From Desertivirga brevis (lineage in GTDB: Bacteria; Bacteroidota; Bacteroidia; Sphingobacteriales; Sphingobacteriaceae): DNA of 64,000 bases. The stretch spans positions 186,001 to 250,000 of the forward strand of contig NZ_JAFEWF010000001.1 of the NCBI RefSeq assembly GCF_017355835.1. The letters are read 5' to 3'. Under the pieces are notes generated by a model. It had not been told where the DNA came from. It made no database searches and was given only the letters and a program-made list of their open reading frames with translations. How positions within the stretch are numbered: the stretch's first letter is position 1; each line of letters starts with the position of its first letter. This document shows, one piece after another, positions 10,472 to 19,662 of the stretch. The position numbers were made by a program, and so were the translations under genes.

Positions 10472-11460
10472 CATTAAAAGAAGCAGTACTTAAAAGTTTA
10501 GAAGACATAGGTGGAATTACTAACTACTCAACAGTTTATAAACACGTAGTAGAGAACAACTATTACGACTTTAAAACTAATAAAACACCTGGGAATACAA
10601 TTTCAGCTATCCTTGGTGACTTTGTTCGTGCTGGTGATACTAGGGTAAAACGAATAGGTCAAGAAGGTGGGACCTATTCTTATTATCTTACCAAAAACGA
10701 GTCGAATATATCGATAGAAGTATTAAGTGGCTCTACAGTATCCCAATCTTCATCGGACCAGAAGCCAATAAAAACCGAAACATACGACGAGCGGGATTTG
10801 CATTTGCTTTTAAGTAGCTATCTGAAAAATGCCGGTATATATTCGAAAACTATATTTCATGAACAATCTACTTACAACAAAGACAGTAATCAAATCTGGA
10901 CGCATCCGGATATGATTGGAATCAAATTTCTGAATTTGCAGTCCAATGCAAGTAGGAATTTCTTGAAATCTGTCAACCGAGTAGATAGTTTTAAACTCAG
11001 TTCTTATGAGCTTAAGAAGGAAATTAATACTGACGCTGAGCTTAAGAAGGCATATTTTCAGGCTGTATCTAACTCAAGTTGGGCGAATTATGGGTATTTA
11101 GTAGCGTTTGAATTTAGCAGTGGTTTAAATGAAGAGATAGAACGACTTAACCAATCTTTCGGTATAGGTGTTATACAGTTGGACGCTAATCCATTCAAAA
11201 CTAAAACTTTATTCCCAGCACAGTACCGAGATTTGGATTTCAAAACGATAGATAAGCTTTGCAAGATTAATAAGGACTTTGAAAGGTTTATTGAACACAC
11301 GGAAACAGTGTTGGTAGCGGAGGAAAAGTATCATAAGGCAGTTGAGAAGGAATTAGACGAATTCTGCGATTCTTACTTGAAGACTGATGAGCAAGTTCAA
11401 AAATACTGTCAGGAAAAACATATTCCGTACTTTTTAGAACAAGACCTGCAGGAGGGATAA
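10468..11460 (+). CDS. HARE-HTH domain protein with restriction-endonuclease-like C-terminus (HrgA/COG2958-like)
   Basis: Residues 1-75 (start MTLKEAVLKSLEDIGG, then an ISAILGDFVRAGD segment and a basic wing RVKRIGQEGGTY) match the HARE-HTH winged helix found in eukaryotic chromatin proteins and bacterial restriction-associated proteins. After a serine-rich linker, residues about 105-300 (RDLHLLLSSYL, then IWTHPDMIGI and a helical segment ending in YGYLVAFEFSSG) resemble the HrgA/COG2958 restriction-associated family, with a possible D...E nuclease core (HPDMIG, AFEF). The C-terminus is a charged helix. Its ATG overlaps the previous stop by 4 bases. I infer a DNA-binding or nuclease subunit of the island. 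Catalytic activity is uncertain because a full PD-(D/E)XK motif is not obvious. Confidence 0.7.
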   Translation: MTLKEAVLKSLEDIGGITNYSTVYKHVVENNYYDFKTNKTPGNTISAILGDFVRAGDTRVKRIGQEGGTYSYYLTKNESNISIEVLSGSTVSQSSSDQKPIKTETYDERDLHLLLSSYLKNAGIYSKTIFHEQSTYNKDSNQIWTHPDMIGIKFLNLQSNASRNFLKSVNRVDSFKLSSYELKKEINTDAELKKAYFQAVSNSSWANYGYLVAFEFSSGLNEEIERLNQSFGIGVIQLDANPFKTKTLFPAQYRDLDFKTIDKLCKINKDFERFIEHTETVLVAEEKYHKAVEKELDEFCDSYLKTDEQVQKYCQEKHIPYFLEQDLQEG

Positions 11461-11489
11461 CGCTTTTATAACCCTTAGATTAAAAACAG

Positions 11490-14400
11490 TTGAAACCGAG
11501 TAAGAAGTTTTTAGAATTTTTAGAGCAAAAGCTTAAGGTAGGTAATATTAGATCTATTCATCTCAATGCTGTTCCGGGCAAAAGCAACAAGAGATTAGAC
11601 ATTTCATTGTTGAAGTATTTGCAGGTTGATCAACCGTCTCTGTTTCTATCAGAACTTTTGAACAAGAAATGCTTTACACATAAGATAAGTGCGAAGGATG
11701 TTAATTTGAGCAAGGCTAAACAGGAAACACTCGTTTACATTGATTCTGTTTTCAAGAAACTTGAAAATATTTACCTCGAGAATATAAGTGATGAGTTGGA
11801 GCACGGGGTAAAGACATTTGCATGCGGATACCCTCTTTTAGTCAAACGCGCAACAGACGATCAGAAGAAGGTGATTATTGCGCCTTTGATCATCTGGAGG
11901 TTGGATCTAAAGATGGATCCACGAAATAATAACTTATATACCATAAGCAGGTCGGAAGAGGATGATATTTTTTTCAATCCCCAACTTAAGGCCTTTTTAA
12001 AGTCGGATGAGAAGCTTGAAGTAAGTGGAGTTCCGGATGAGCTTTTGGAAGATGGCATTTTACAAGAAGATGAACTACTGAAGGTCATCAATCAGACATT
12101 ACGGGAGCTGAAGAGCCCTGAAGTTGAGCAACTGGAGGAAGTGTCGGCATGCGAGGATAAGACGACACTTGTTAAAAGAACAGGAAATACTGCCTGGATT
12201 AAGTGGAGCGGGGTATTTGGTTTATTTCGATCACAAAAGGAATCAATTATAAAAGATATTGAAGAGTTGATTTCAGGGTACGATAAATACACATTGGAGC
12301 CGCCTGAGAATGCCTTCAAAGATAGTTTTATTACAAGCGCCAATGCTGTAGATCCAAGTCAGGAAGAATTGCTTAATAATTTAAATACCAACCAAAAGAT
12401 CATCATTCAAGGTCCCCCGGGCACCGGTAAAAGCCAGTCCCTGACAGCTTTGATTACTCATGCTCTTGCTCACGGAAGAAAAGTGCTTGTGGTGTGTGAG
12501 AAAAAGACAGCAATAGAAGTATTGTACAATAATTTAAGCAAGCTTGGCTTGGGCCATTTGAGTGCAACGGTAGACGATATAAATAAGGATAGGAAAAAAC
12601 TTGTTACTTACGTTAGATCGCTCATTGATGATCCACAATCTGTTCCTGGTGCAATTAATATAAGCAAACACCAATTGTTACATAACCGGTTTGTAGAGGT
12701 TAGAAGCAGAGTGGTTAGCAAATTAAACAACACCAGAACAAAGTTCTTCTCAGACTATACCTGGAAGGAAGTAGTTTCTGAGTACTTATATCATAAAGGG
12801 TTTGAAGGGAAGGAGTTAATTACAGGCATTAGTGAATTTGAGCTGGAATTAAGCTTCGATGAATTCGAATATTTATGCAGTTTGATCTCGGATTCCCAAA
12901 GTTTATATGGTCAGATAGCGACGATAAATCCTGAGTACGATTTTTTAAATCAAAAATTATTTCAGGAGAATGTGTCTCAAAAAAGATTGCTTGAATTACG
13001 GGAACTCATCACTAGTAAGCAGCTTCAGGTCAACGAGCTTACTGAAAGAGTACTTGCTGCTAAAAGGAAATATGAAGCAAGCACGATAGCGAAAAGCGTT
13101 CAACCTGGAATATTTAATAAGTTATTAGCACTTTTTAATAAGAAGCTAGCCGGGGCAATAAAGGAAACAGAGGAAATTGACCTTTTGTACAAGAAATTAT
13201 CAATTGATATTTCGATGGTCCTTGATGCGGATTTAAGCATTCCGGATAAAAATAGCTTTCACAGTACACTTAATGAAAATCTAGATTCTATTAGTAGTTT
13301 GTTTTCCGATATTCTAAAAGATTTCGGAACGTTTACGCAGTTTTATAGCTGGAGGAATCATGCCCAGTCGGTTAAGAAACAGTGTTATTATAAGTTACTA
13401 AAAGATCTTACCAATGCTAAAGATCAGGACTGGCTTCAAGTTTTCAAAGGCTGGTATTTCCATTGCTTGCTATTAATGAACGAGCAGACGGTAGGGCAGG
13501 TAATAAAGGACGATCAGGAAATTATTCAGTTGAGGGATGCGGATAGCGAATTGCGTAAAAGCCAGATTGGAGCGATCTGTCATAAATGGAGAGAGATTAT
13601 AATTAGTAGTATCAATAAACAGCCGAGAAACGATATTAAGCAGCTGTATAATCTGGCAAAGAATAAAAAGTACAACGTTAGGAATTCTTTAAGACGGTTG
13701 ATTGAGCATAACTTTAATTTCTTTACGAATATTTTTCCTGTTGTTTTCGTAAATCCGTCAACCGCTTCTTCTATTTTGCCGCTTAAAGAAAACCTCTTCG
13801 ACTATATAATATTTGATGAAGCTAGTCAGCTAAAAATTGAAGATACCTTCGCTGCTCTTGTAAGAGGGAAATACCGTATAGTTTCCGGAGATATGCACCA
13901 AATGCCGCCTTCGGATTCATTTGCCACTAAAGGTGTGTTAGATTCAGTGGATTCCGTTGAAGATGAAGAAATAGAAAATGATATTGACGCAGCAGATAAA
14001 GAATCTTTATTAAAGTTCGCTGATGATAAGGGCTACAAGTTTAGTTACCTTAATTTTCACTATCGATCAAGGCATCCTTATTTGATCGACTTTTCCAATG
14101 CTGCATTCTATGATTCCCGATTAGTGCCTATGCCGGCAGGTAAAAACTATAGTCCGATTTCTTTTATTTCCGTTAACGGTGTTTATGAAAATAATACTAA
14201 TCCAACTGAGGCTAAAAAAGTCGTTGAGATACTACTAGACGAGATTGTGCCTGACGAAACAGGAGAATTGCCTTCTGTGGGTGTTGCCACCTTTAATATC
14301 ATGCAGAGAAATCTTATTTATGAGCTTATTTTCCAGGCTGCTGAGCAGTCTGAAGAAGCCTACGAAAAGATTTCAGCGCTGAATAGGTCTGGACTTTTTG

Positions 14401-15140
14401 TAAAAAATTTAGAGAATATTCAAGGAGACGAGCGGGATATCATTATCATGTCAACAACTTTCGGTTACGACGTTACCGGCAACTTTGCTCAGCGCTTCGG
14501 TCCGATTAATCAGGAAAAAGGATATAAGCTTCTTAATGTTATTGTAACTCGTGCAAAATCTAAATTGTACGTCCTGACCTCTATTCCTAATAAATACTAT
14601 TCCAAATATCAGCAGGAACTGGTTACTTCAGGAAATAAGGGTAAAGGCGTATTTTATGCTTATCTGGCTTACGCTGAAGCTTGTAGCCTGAAGAATGAAC
14701 AGGTGAGGCAAAATATACTTGGTTTGCTTGAACAGAATAGTGAAAGCAATGGTGGGGCAATAGCTAGCAAATCTGAATCTTTAGGAAATACGGAATCAGT
14801 TTTTGAAGAAGAGGTTTTAAATTATCTGAACCAATATTTGCCGGATCTCGATGTACAGCTACAGTACAAGCTAGGGGGATTCAGGATCGATATGATGGTG
14901 CTGGATAATTTAAATCAACCAATTATAGCAATTGAATGCGATGGTAAAAGCTACCACAGTTCTGCTGAAGCGTACCGTTATGACTTGCACCGGCAAAAAA
15001 TTATTGAAGATCTAGGAATAAAAGTATACCGGATATGGTCCACGAACTGGTGGATAGATCCACTTGCGGAGACGAATAAGCTGGTTAAGTTTATTGAGGG
15101 GAATTTAAAAGTTGAACTAAGTTCTATTGTCTACAAATAG
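11490..15140 (+). CDS. SF1 (Upf1-like) helicase with C-terminal Vsr/MTES_1575-type nuclease
   Basis: The 1216-residue protein has Walker A IQGPPGTGKSQS at about 306-317 and a DEAS box (YIIFDEASQL) at about 772-781, followed by SGDMHQMPP, NFHYRSRHP and, near the end of the motor, VIVTRAKSKLYVL, all SF1 helicase motifs. Between the motifs lies a long helical insertion (about 400-740). The last 105 residues (FRIDMMV, then IAIECDGKSYHSS and YRIWSTNWW) are a Vsr-like endonuclease domain of the MTES_1575 type, with the expected Asp and Glu-x-Asp residues. The start is TTG, 29 bases after the preceding gene; no ATG lies near the N-terminus in frame. Helicase-Vsr fusions recur in defence islands, so a nucleic-acid-cleaving effector is inferred. 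Confidence 0.85.
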   Translation: MKPSKKFLEFLEQKLKVGNIRSIHLNAVPGKSNKRLDISLLKYLQVDQPSLFLSELLNKKCFTHKISAKDVNLSKAKQETLVYIDSVFKKLENIYLENISDELEHGVKTFACGYPLLVKRATDDQKKVIIAPLIIWRLDLKMDPRNNNLYTISRSEEDDIFFNPQLKAFLKSDEKLEVSGVPDELLEDGILQEDELLKVINQTLRELKSPEVEQLEEVSACEDKTTLVKRTGNTAWIKWSGVFGLFRSQKESIIKDIEELISGYDKYTLEPPENAFKDSFITSANAVDPSQEELLNNLNTNQKIIIQGPPGTGKSQSLTALITHALAHGRKVLVVCEKKTAIEVLYNNLSKLGLGHLSATVDDINKDRKKLVTYVRSLIDDPQSVPGAINISKHQLLHNRFVEVRSRVVSKLNNTRTKFFSDYTWKEVVSEYLYHKGFEGKELITGISEFELELSFDEFEYLCSLISDSQSLYGQIATINPEYDFLNQKLFQENVSQKRLLELRELITSKQLQVNELTERVLAAKRKYEASTIAKSVQPGIFNKLLALFNKKLAGAIKETEEIDLLYKKLSIDISMVLDADLSIPDKNSFHSTLNENLDSISSLFSDILKDFGTFTQFYSWRNHAQSVKKQCYYKLLKDLTNAKDQDWLQVFKGWYFHCLLLMNEQTVGQVIKDDQEIIQLRDADSELRKSQIGAICHKWREIIISSINKQPRNDIKQLYNLAKNKKYNVRNSLRRLIEHNFNFFTNIFPVVFVNPSTASSILPLKENLFDYIIFDEASQLKIEDTFAALVRGKYRIVSGDMHQMPPSDSFATKGVLDSVDSVEDEEIENDIDAADKESLLKFADDKGYKFSYLNFHYRSRHPYLIDFSNAAFYDSRLVPMPAGKNYSPISFISVNGVYENNTNPTEAKKVVEILLDEIVPDETGELPSVGVATFNIMQRNLIYELIFQAAEQSEEAYEKISALNRSGLFVKNLENIQGDERDIIIMSTTFGYDVTGNFAQRFGPINQEKGYKLLNVIVTRAKSKLYVLTSIPNKYYSKYQQELVTSGNKGKGVFYAYLAYAEACSLKNEQVRQNILGLLEQNSESNGGAIASKSESLGNTESVFEEEVLNYLNQYLPDLDVQLQYKLGGFRIDMMVLDNLNQPIIAIECDGKSYHSSAEAYRYDLHRQKIIEDLGIKVYRIWSTNWWIDPLAETNKLVKFIEGNLKVELSSIVYK

Positions 15141-15192
15141 TAGTGCTTATATTCCAGGTTTAAAATCAAATTAAACTTAAATTACAAAATAT

Positions 15193-15756
15193 ATGATGAA
15201 TTTGATAGTGGAAAAGGAAGATGAAAGTACCGACCGGATGCGCCGGTTAGGCTATAAAATTATTGTAGATCCGATAGTTTTTAAAGTTGCCGAAGTTAGG
15301 AAAGTTCTATCTCCTGGAGCAATGATAGTTGGAACCTATCATTTTTTAGATTCAATAGTTGTTGATTACAATAGGGGAACAGGAACTGCATATCTAAGGG
15401 CAAGAGCTGCTGCTATTATTAAAGTTGAAGACAAGACCTACGGGGTTGTGGATCATTTTAACGTTAGCAACCTTTTATCTGGATTTTCTGCAAAAGTTGT
15501 GGGAGCTGGAAAAATTAAGGGGTACGATCTATATGAGAACTTCAGTGGAGATAATGATATGGATAAAAAGAGGAATTATATTGAAAATCATATAATCAAT
15601 AACGCTATAGAAGTAGTAAGGGAAACCAGTCCAAATTGTATCGAATGGAGGTTTATCAAAAAGTCCGAATACATGGCAAGAATCCAATCTATCGCTGGCT
15701 CACTTGATTTTACGGAATATCTTTCGGCTAAAGAGTATGAGTTAATAAAAGACTAG
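15193..15756 (+). CDS. Unrecognised 187-residue protein closing the defence island
   Basis: I do not recognise this soluble 187-residue protein. It appears alpha/beta, with a strand-rich N-terminal half (IIVDPIVFKVAEVRKVL, AMIVGTYHFLDSIVVDY) and a helical C-terminus; no membrane segment or catalytic signature is evident. It starts with ATG ATG (15193 or 15196), 52 bases after the helicase-nuclease gene on the same strand, and could be the last gene of that transcript. Its final 15 bases overlap the end of a convergent, frameshifted gene. A regulatory or immunity-like role is only a guess from position. Confidence 0.6.
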   Translation: MMNLIVEKEDESTDRMRRLGYKIIVDPIVFKVAEVRKVLSPGAMIVGTYHFLDSIVVDYNRGTGTAYLRARAAAIIKVEDKTYGVVDHFNVSNLLSGFSAKVVGAGKIKGYDLYENFSGDNDMDKKRNYIENHIINNAIEVVRETSPNCIEWRFIKKSEYMARIQSIAGSLDFTEYLSAKEYELIKD

Positions 15757-16058
15757 AAGCTGTTTTCTAATAATAAATAAAGGTAGGTTATCAATAAACT
15801 TATTGTGGTTCTCAAAGAAATCTAATATACCGTTCGAAATTAAACGCATACCCCGCACTACAACTTCATCTTTTAAATGAGCTCCAAGTTCAATTGGTTC
15901 GCTTTTTCGTGATCCGACTATGTACCACCTCTCATCTTCTTTTCGAACGGCAAAACTTGCATTTTTATTTTTCTGTAAATATCCAACTGCTTGGGAAAAG
16001 TAACTTGTCCATTCTTTTTTCCTCGATTTATTTTATCAAAAAATTTTGTTATATGCAC
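15742..16058 (-). pseudogene. Frameshifted small gene on the minus strand
   Basis: Reading the minus strand from a GTG at 16058 gives HITKFFDKINRGKK, after which the frame must change inside the A-run complementary to T16015-16020. It then continues for 90 codons (KEWTSYFSQAV, KEDERWYIVGSRKSEP, RGMRLISNGILDFF) to a TAA complementary to 15742-15744. Both halves look like one small protein of about 105 residues; neither half alone has a plausible start and stop. It lies just downstream of, and on the same strand as, the LruC lipoprotein gene and overlaps the end of the 187-residue gene. The family is not recognised. A sequencing slip in the six-base run is the alternative to a true mutation. 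Confidence 0.55.
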
Positions 16059-16080
16059 TATACATTGCGTTTGGTTTATG

Positions 16081-18279
16081 TCAATAGCTATATTCTGAAT
16101 TCATATTTCCCCATGGATGCCAAAACCAGCCGGTGAAGCCTGGATATAAACTAATATTGTTGTAAAGTAAACCGATATCGTATCCCTCTCTAGGGTACCG
16201 GATGCCTCCAGGTGTACATATGGCATAAGGAAGTCCATCTTTCGTAACATAACTTGGCCTATTAATTCGTGAATCAATACCAGCATCATCGAAAGTTCCA
16301 AAAAGGGATTTAGTTACAAGATCTGTAGCTGTTCTGCCAGGCAAATGTATCTCATATCGTTGACCTTGGTTAATCCGGAAAATAAAAGGATTATACTCTC
16401 CAAATCCAAAATCTATAAAACGTGGTCCATTTTTAAGCTTTAGTATAAATTCGTATGTCTTAGGTGCAATATATGCCTCACCTTTAATGGTATTCATCCC
16501 GTTCATTTCCTCCAAGGAGTTTTTGAAAAAGATGAGAGTTGCCCTTGTTTGCCCTTTTTCTAAGGTAGCACCCTGCACGCTTTCCACACCGTTGGTAGAT
16601 ACTGGAAACTCAATACCAAACCCGTTAGGAAATATACCTCCGCGGGCTTCAAGAACATATTTCCCTTTGACTTCAACTACTCGATTTTGGGCATTGGTTA
16701 TTACCCTTAATTGATATCTAAATACAAGATCATTCATATCAAAATCACCTTTCTGAGGCCACATATCTTCAAATAGCAGCGAATTATAATGTCCAGAACT
16801 TTCCGCGATATTATAGGGGTAGTAGCTGTAAAAGGCCCTTTCTGGATCGTTAGGAAACTGATCAAAAGAACCCCAAATTCCATCACGATCAGGATCTTCA
16901 TATCCTCCTTCACCATTTCCTTCCGTACAGATGTTTGGTTGGATAAATAGATTGCACCCCTGCCTAGCCCCGGTACCAAAGAAGGAGGGAGGGATCAACT
17001 TGGAATAACATAATTGAATATTTCCAGTGATCTTTTTTATTCCAGCATCAAATGCATCTTGACTTATATATCCAGGCACTTTGACAACAGAATAAGTACC
17101 GGTAACCTCGCCGGAGAAGTCAACAATATTAGCGGTCGAAAAAACTGAATTTGTAAGTTCAACTTTTGAACTAGGATAGATACGAGTATTTGCTTTTACC
17201 AAAATACTTCCTCCGTTACTGCTTAAAAGTTTTTTTACGTTCAAATTGTTAGCCGTAAGCTTACAGGTATTCGAAATTATGCCACGCTCTAGTACTGTCA
17301 GTTCACCGACGTTAGCCGATCTCTTATTAAAAAATGTTCCATTAACAACTTCTAAAGATCCCGAAACCAAGGTTCCTTCATTCACAAGAGTCCGTCCTCC
17401 TTCAATTGTAATAGGACCATCAACAGCTAATGATCCACTGTTTACAAAATCAGTACTGATATAGAGCTTCGAGGCAGTCACGTAGCCCATGTTGATTAAC
17501 ATGTGGTTGAGTTGGGTTAATCGCAGATCTTGAAAATGAATTCCTGTTTCAGTGCTTAGAATTATGGAGCAGGGAGAGCTTCCCGAATCAAATTTAACGG
17601 ATTTAACCACAAGACCAGAACCGCAGATATTAACTTTTCCGCCACCCGGTCCAAATTCTATATCAAACGTTTTATCACTGCTATTAATACAAATCGACTT
17701 ACCATCTTCGACGGTTACCACTTGATTGTCAGAAGTTAAGATAATGGGCTTTGAGCATTCAGAATTGCAATTAGGTGGATATCGATTATACTGCTTTATC
17801 AGTATATCATAAGGGTCCACCATTTCCGGATAAAACAAAGTTTTGCTTGAACTTTTAGAGTAAGAAGTTGGATTAGCAATAGGTGTTGTAAATGTTAGAT
17901 CAGCTTCAGGTCGTGGCAAGTCTAATGCTTGTGAATCATTTGAATTATCGGGGGCTGTCTTGATGACATAAATACGATCTATATTTCCAGAAACCTTGAA
18001 ACTAGCAGCGAATGAAGATGATTTACTTGCAGCTCCCTGCACATATAGATTTCCTTTTCCATCATACACAGAAATGATAAAAGCTGCATCGCCAAAACGA
18101 GTATCGGCAATATTTACATTTAATTTGACTGGTGAAGTGGACTCCCAATTAAACCCTTCTGGAGGCTTAGCATCAGCGAGTTTCTGGGACTTTGAATTTG
18201 GGCCTTCGGCCTTTTTGCAGGAATTAAAAAAAATTGAAAGCAGAACAATGCTTAACCTGAAAAGAAAAGAGATGCGCAT
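16081..18279 (-). CDS. LruC-domain lipoprotein
   Basis: The 732-residue product starts with a lipoprotein signal peptide (lipobox FFNSC, Cys21), so it is expected to be anchored in the outer membrane. Residues about 150-430 are low-complexity, beta-rich sequence. From about 450 (DPDRDGIWGSFDQFPNDPE, a calcium-type acidic loop) to the end lies a LruC domain, recognisable from DFDMNDLVFRYQ, GIEFP and the C-terminal WGNM segment. LruC proteins are surface or secreted proteins of Bacteroidota and some other bacteria with unknown ligand. Upstream bases 18280-18487 contain no gene. The family assignment is firm and the function unknown. Confidence 0.85.
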   Translation of the reverse strand: MRISFLFRLSIVLLSIFFNSCKKAEGPNSKSQKLADAKPPEGFNWESTSPVKLNVNIADTRFGDAAFIISVYDGKGNLYVQGAASKSSSFAASFKVSGNIDRIYVIKTAPDNSNDSQALDLPRPEADLTFTTPIANPTSYSKSSSKTLFYPEMVDPYDILIKQYNRYPPNCNSECSKPIILTSDNQVVTVEDGKSICINSSDKTFDIEFGPGGGKVNICGSGLVVKSVKFDSGSSPCSIILSTETGIHFQDLRLTQLNHMLINMGYVTASKLYISTDFVNSGSLAVDGPITIEGGRTLVNEGTLVSGSLEVVNGTFFNKRSANVGELTVLERGIISNTCKLTANNLNVKKLLSSNGGSILVKANTRIYPSSKVELTNSVFSTANIVDFSGEVTGTYSVVKVPGYISQDAFDAGIKKITGNIQLCYSKLIPPSFFGTGARQGCNLFIQPNICTEGNGEGGYEDPDRDGIWGSFDQFPNDPERAFYSYYPYNIAESSGHYNSLLFEDMWPQKGDFDMNDLVFRYQLRVITNAQNRVVEVKGKYVLEARGGIFPNGFGIEFPVSTNGVESVQGATLEKGQTRATLIFFKNSLEEMNGMNTIKGEAYIAPKTYEFILKLKNGPRFIDFGFGEYNPFIFRINQGQRYEIHLPGRTATDLVTKSLFGTFDDAGIDSRINRPSYVTKDGLPYAICTPGGIRYPREGYDIGLLYNNISLYPGFTGWFWHPWGNMNSEYSY

Positions 18280-18487
18280 CAGTAAAGGTTGCTAATGAAA
18301 TAATTTTTCCCTTTTTTGGGGATTTCTAAACTCAAAGCAAATATATAATAATAGTCGATTATTTGCTAGTAGTGTTAGACCGAGGAAAACGAAGGTGTAA
18401 GTTTAAAGGTCTCACTTAATTACCTATTGTAAAAAGAGTTTTAATATTTAACCTCGCGTGTTCTTTTAATACAGGATTAACAACCTT

Positions 18488-19315
18488 CTATTTAGTAAAC
18501 ACAAGAAAATCAATAATTAAGGACGCCACTTCTCCTTCTTCTGTAATCCCCCAATAGCTAGGATAAACTCCATCACCGAAGCCAGATTGGAACATAATGA
18601 TGTTATTTGCTGAATTAGGAATTTTAAAGTTTACCCAATCACCAGCATCGTTTGGATCATCTTTAACCTCAGCGTTCTTCTTAAATTCTGTTGCTAAAAG
18701 ATCATCGTAGATATTATTGCCTGGATGCTCCTTCATGAATTTGTTTTCGAATTCCTGGTACTCAATAACTGTTGACTTATCTGCAAAACAGGCCAAGCCA
18801 GCGTCTACGGGAAAGCCTAAATACTCATCCTTTGCTAAGTCGGAGATGTTATCATTCATCTTCAGAGCAAGAACCCATTTTAATGCTTTCTTTTCTGAGA
18901 ATTTCAGTTGCGCCAGAGCATACCGGTTTCCGCTTGAATCAGTTTTTGCAACGACAACATTAACAGGATATTTACCAGGATTAACTGGTTTTGTAAAAGG
19001 TTCTGGTGATAACATAACGAGGGGATCTCCGGCTACTATTAATCCCGTAGGAAGTGTAAGTTCGCCTAGATTTAATATTTCAAGAGGGGTGGAGTTGTAA
19101 GAATCATGGTTTAGTAGTAGGTTGTAGTCGACCATGGATAAATGTTCCTGATATTCACTTCCTGGTGCCTTTTTTTCAACCATTACCCTCTTTGTTAACT
19201 CAGGCTTTTTACTGTCCTTAACCCGGTAGTATATAATAAATATAATTGCTATAAATACTAAAGCTAAGATGAATGGGATTAAGGACTTAGACATGGGAAA
19301 TTGGAAGTTACTCAT
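18488..19315 (-). CDS. DUF4241 protein with N-terminal membrane anchor
   Basis: I place the start at ATG 19315 (MSNFQFPMSKSL); a second ATG at 19294 is also possible. A longer frame beginning at 19417 would overlap the upstream gene by 73 bases and adds an unlikely sequence. An N-terminal hydrophobic helix (LIPFILALVFIAIIFIIYY) is followed by about 230 residues ending with GFGDGVYPSYWG and an acidic tail, the signature of DUF4241. Members of this family are often annotated as candidate immunity-type proteins. The gene follows a small membrane protein gene by 29 bases on the same strand. Confidence 0.75.
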   Translation of the reverse strand: MSNFQFPMSKSLIPFILALVFIAIIFIIYYRVKDSKKPELTKRVMVEKKAPGSEYQEHLSMVDYNLLLNHDSYNSTPLEILNLGELTLPTGLIVAGDPLVMLSPEPFTKPVNPGKYPVNVVVAKTDSSGNRYALAQLKFSEKKALKWVLALKMNDNISDLAKDEYLGFPVDAGLACFADKSTVIEYQEFENKFMKEHPGNNIYDDLLATEFKKNAEVKDDPNDAGDWVNFKIPNSANNIIMFQSGFGDGVYPSYWGITEEGEVASLIIDFLVFTK

Positions 19316-19344
19316 TAAAGAATTAGGAAAGATACAAAACAGAT

Positions 19345-19644
19345 TTATAGTAGGTCTAAAAACACCAGAACCGGCGGACCAATAAGTGCAAAAAAGTGTA
19401 ATGAAAAGGATAACCAATTAACTGTTCGATTAAAGAACTTATACAATCCCCGGAGGAACATTATCAGTGTTGCTATCCATAGGAAGAAAGGAAGCATGAT
19501 GTCTAGATTTGGAGTGCAAGGGCCAGATTTAAAGTGGACGCTTGATTCAACATAGAAAAGAAAAGGAATTGCTAGGCCATAATAGATGGCGGTGTAATAG
19601 GGCCGTAAGGAGGATGTTGTTTCGGTATTAGGTTTTTCAATCAT
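19345..19644 (-). CDS. Small three-helix membrane protein
   Basis: The 99-residue product contains three hydrophobic segments (about 18-33, 49-67 and 78-97) and a short hydrophilic N-terminus (MIEKPNTETTSS). I do not recognise the family. It is directly upstream of the DUF4241 gene on the same strand (29 bases apart), so the two probably form an operon. Nothing in the sequence indicates a catalytic role. Confidence 0.6.
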   Translation of the reverse strand: MIEKPNTETTSSLRPYYTAIYYGLAIPFLFYVESSVHFKSGPCTPNLDIMLPFFLWIATLIMFLRGLYKFFNRTVNWLSFSLHFFALIGPPVLVFLDLL

Positions 19645-19662
19645 AGAGTGAAATTTGTAAAA

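Noticed and set aside
16081..18279. Large opposite-strand open frames inside the LruC gene (such as 17246-17464 and 17996-18295)
   Set aside because: They follow the codon pattern of the real minus-strand gene and have no signal, start context or family.
19317..19417. Longer N-terminus for the DUF4241 protein
   Set aside because: It would overlap the upstream membrane-protein gene by 73 bases and adds a second hydrophobic stretch not expected for the family.
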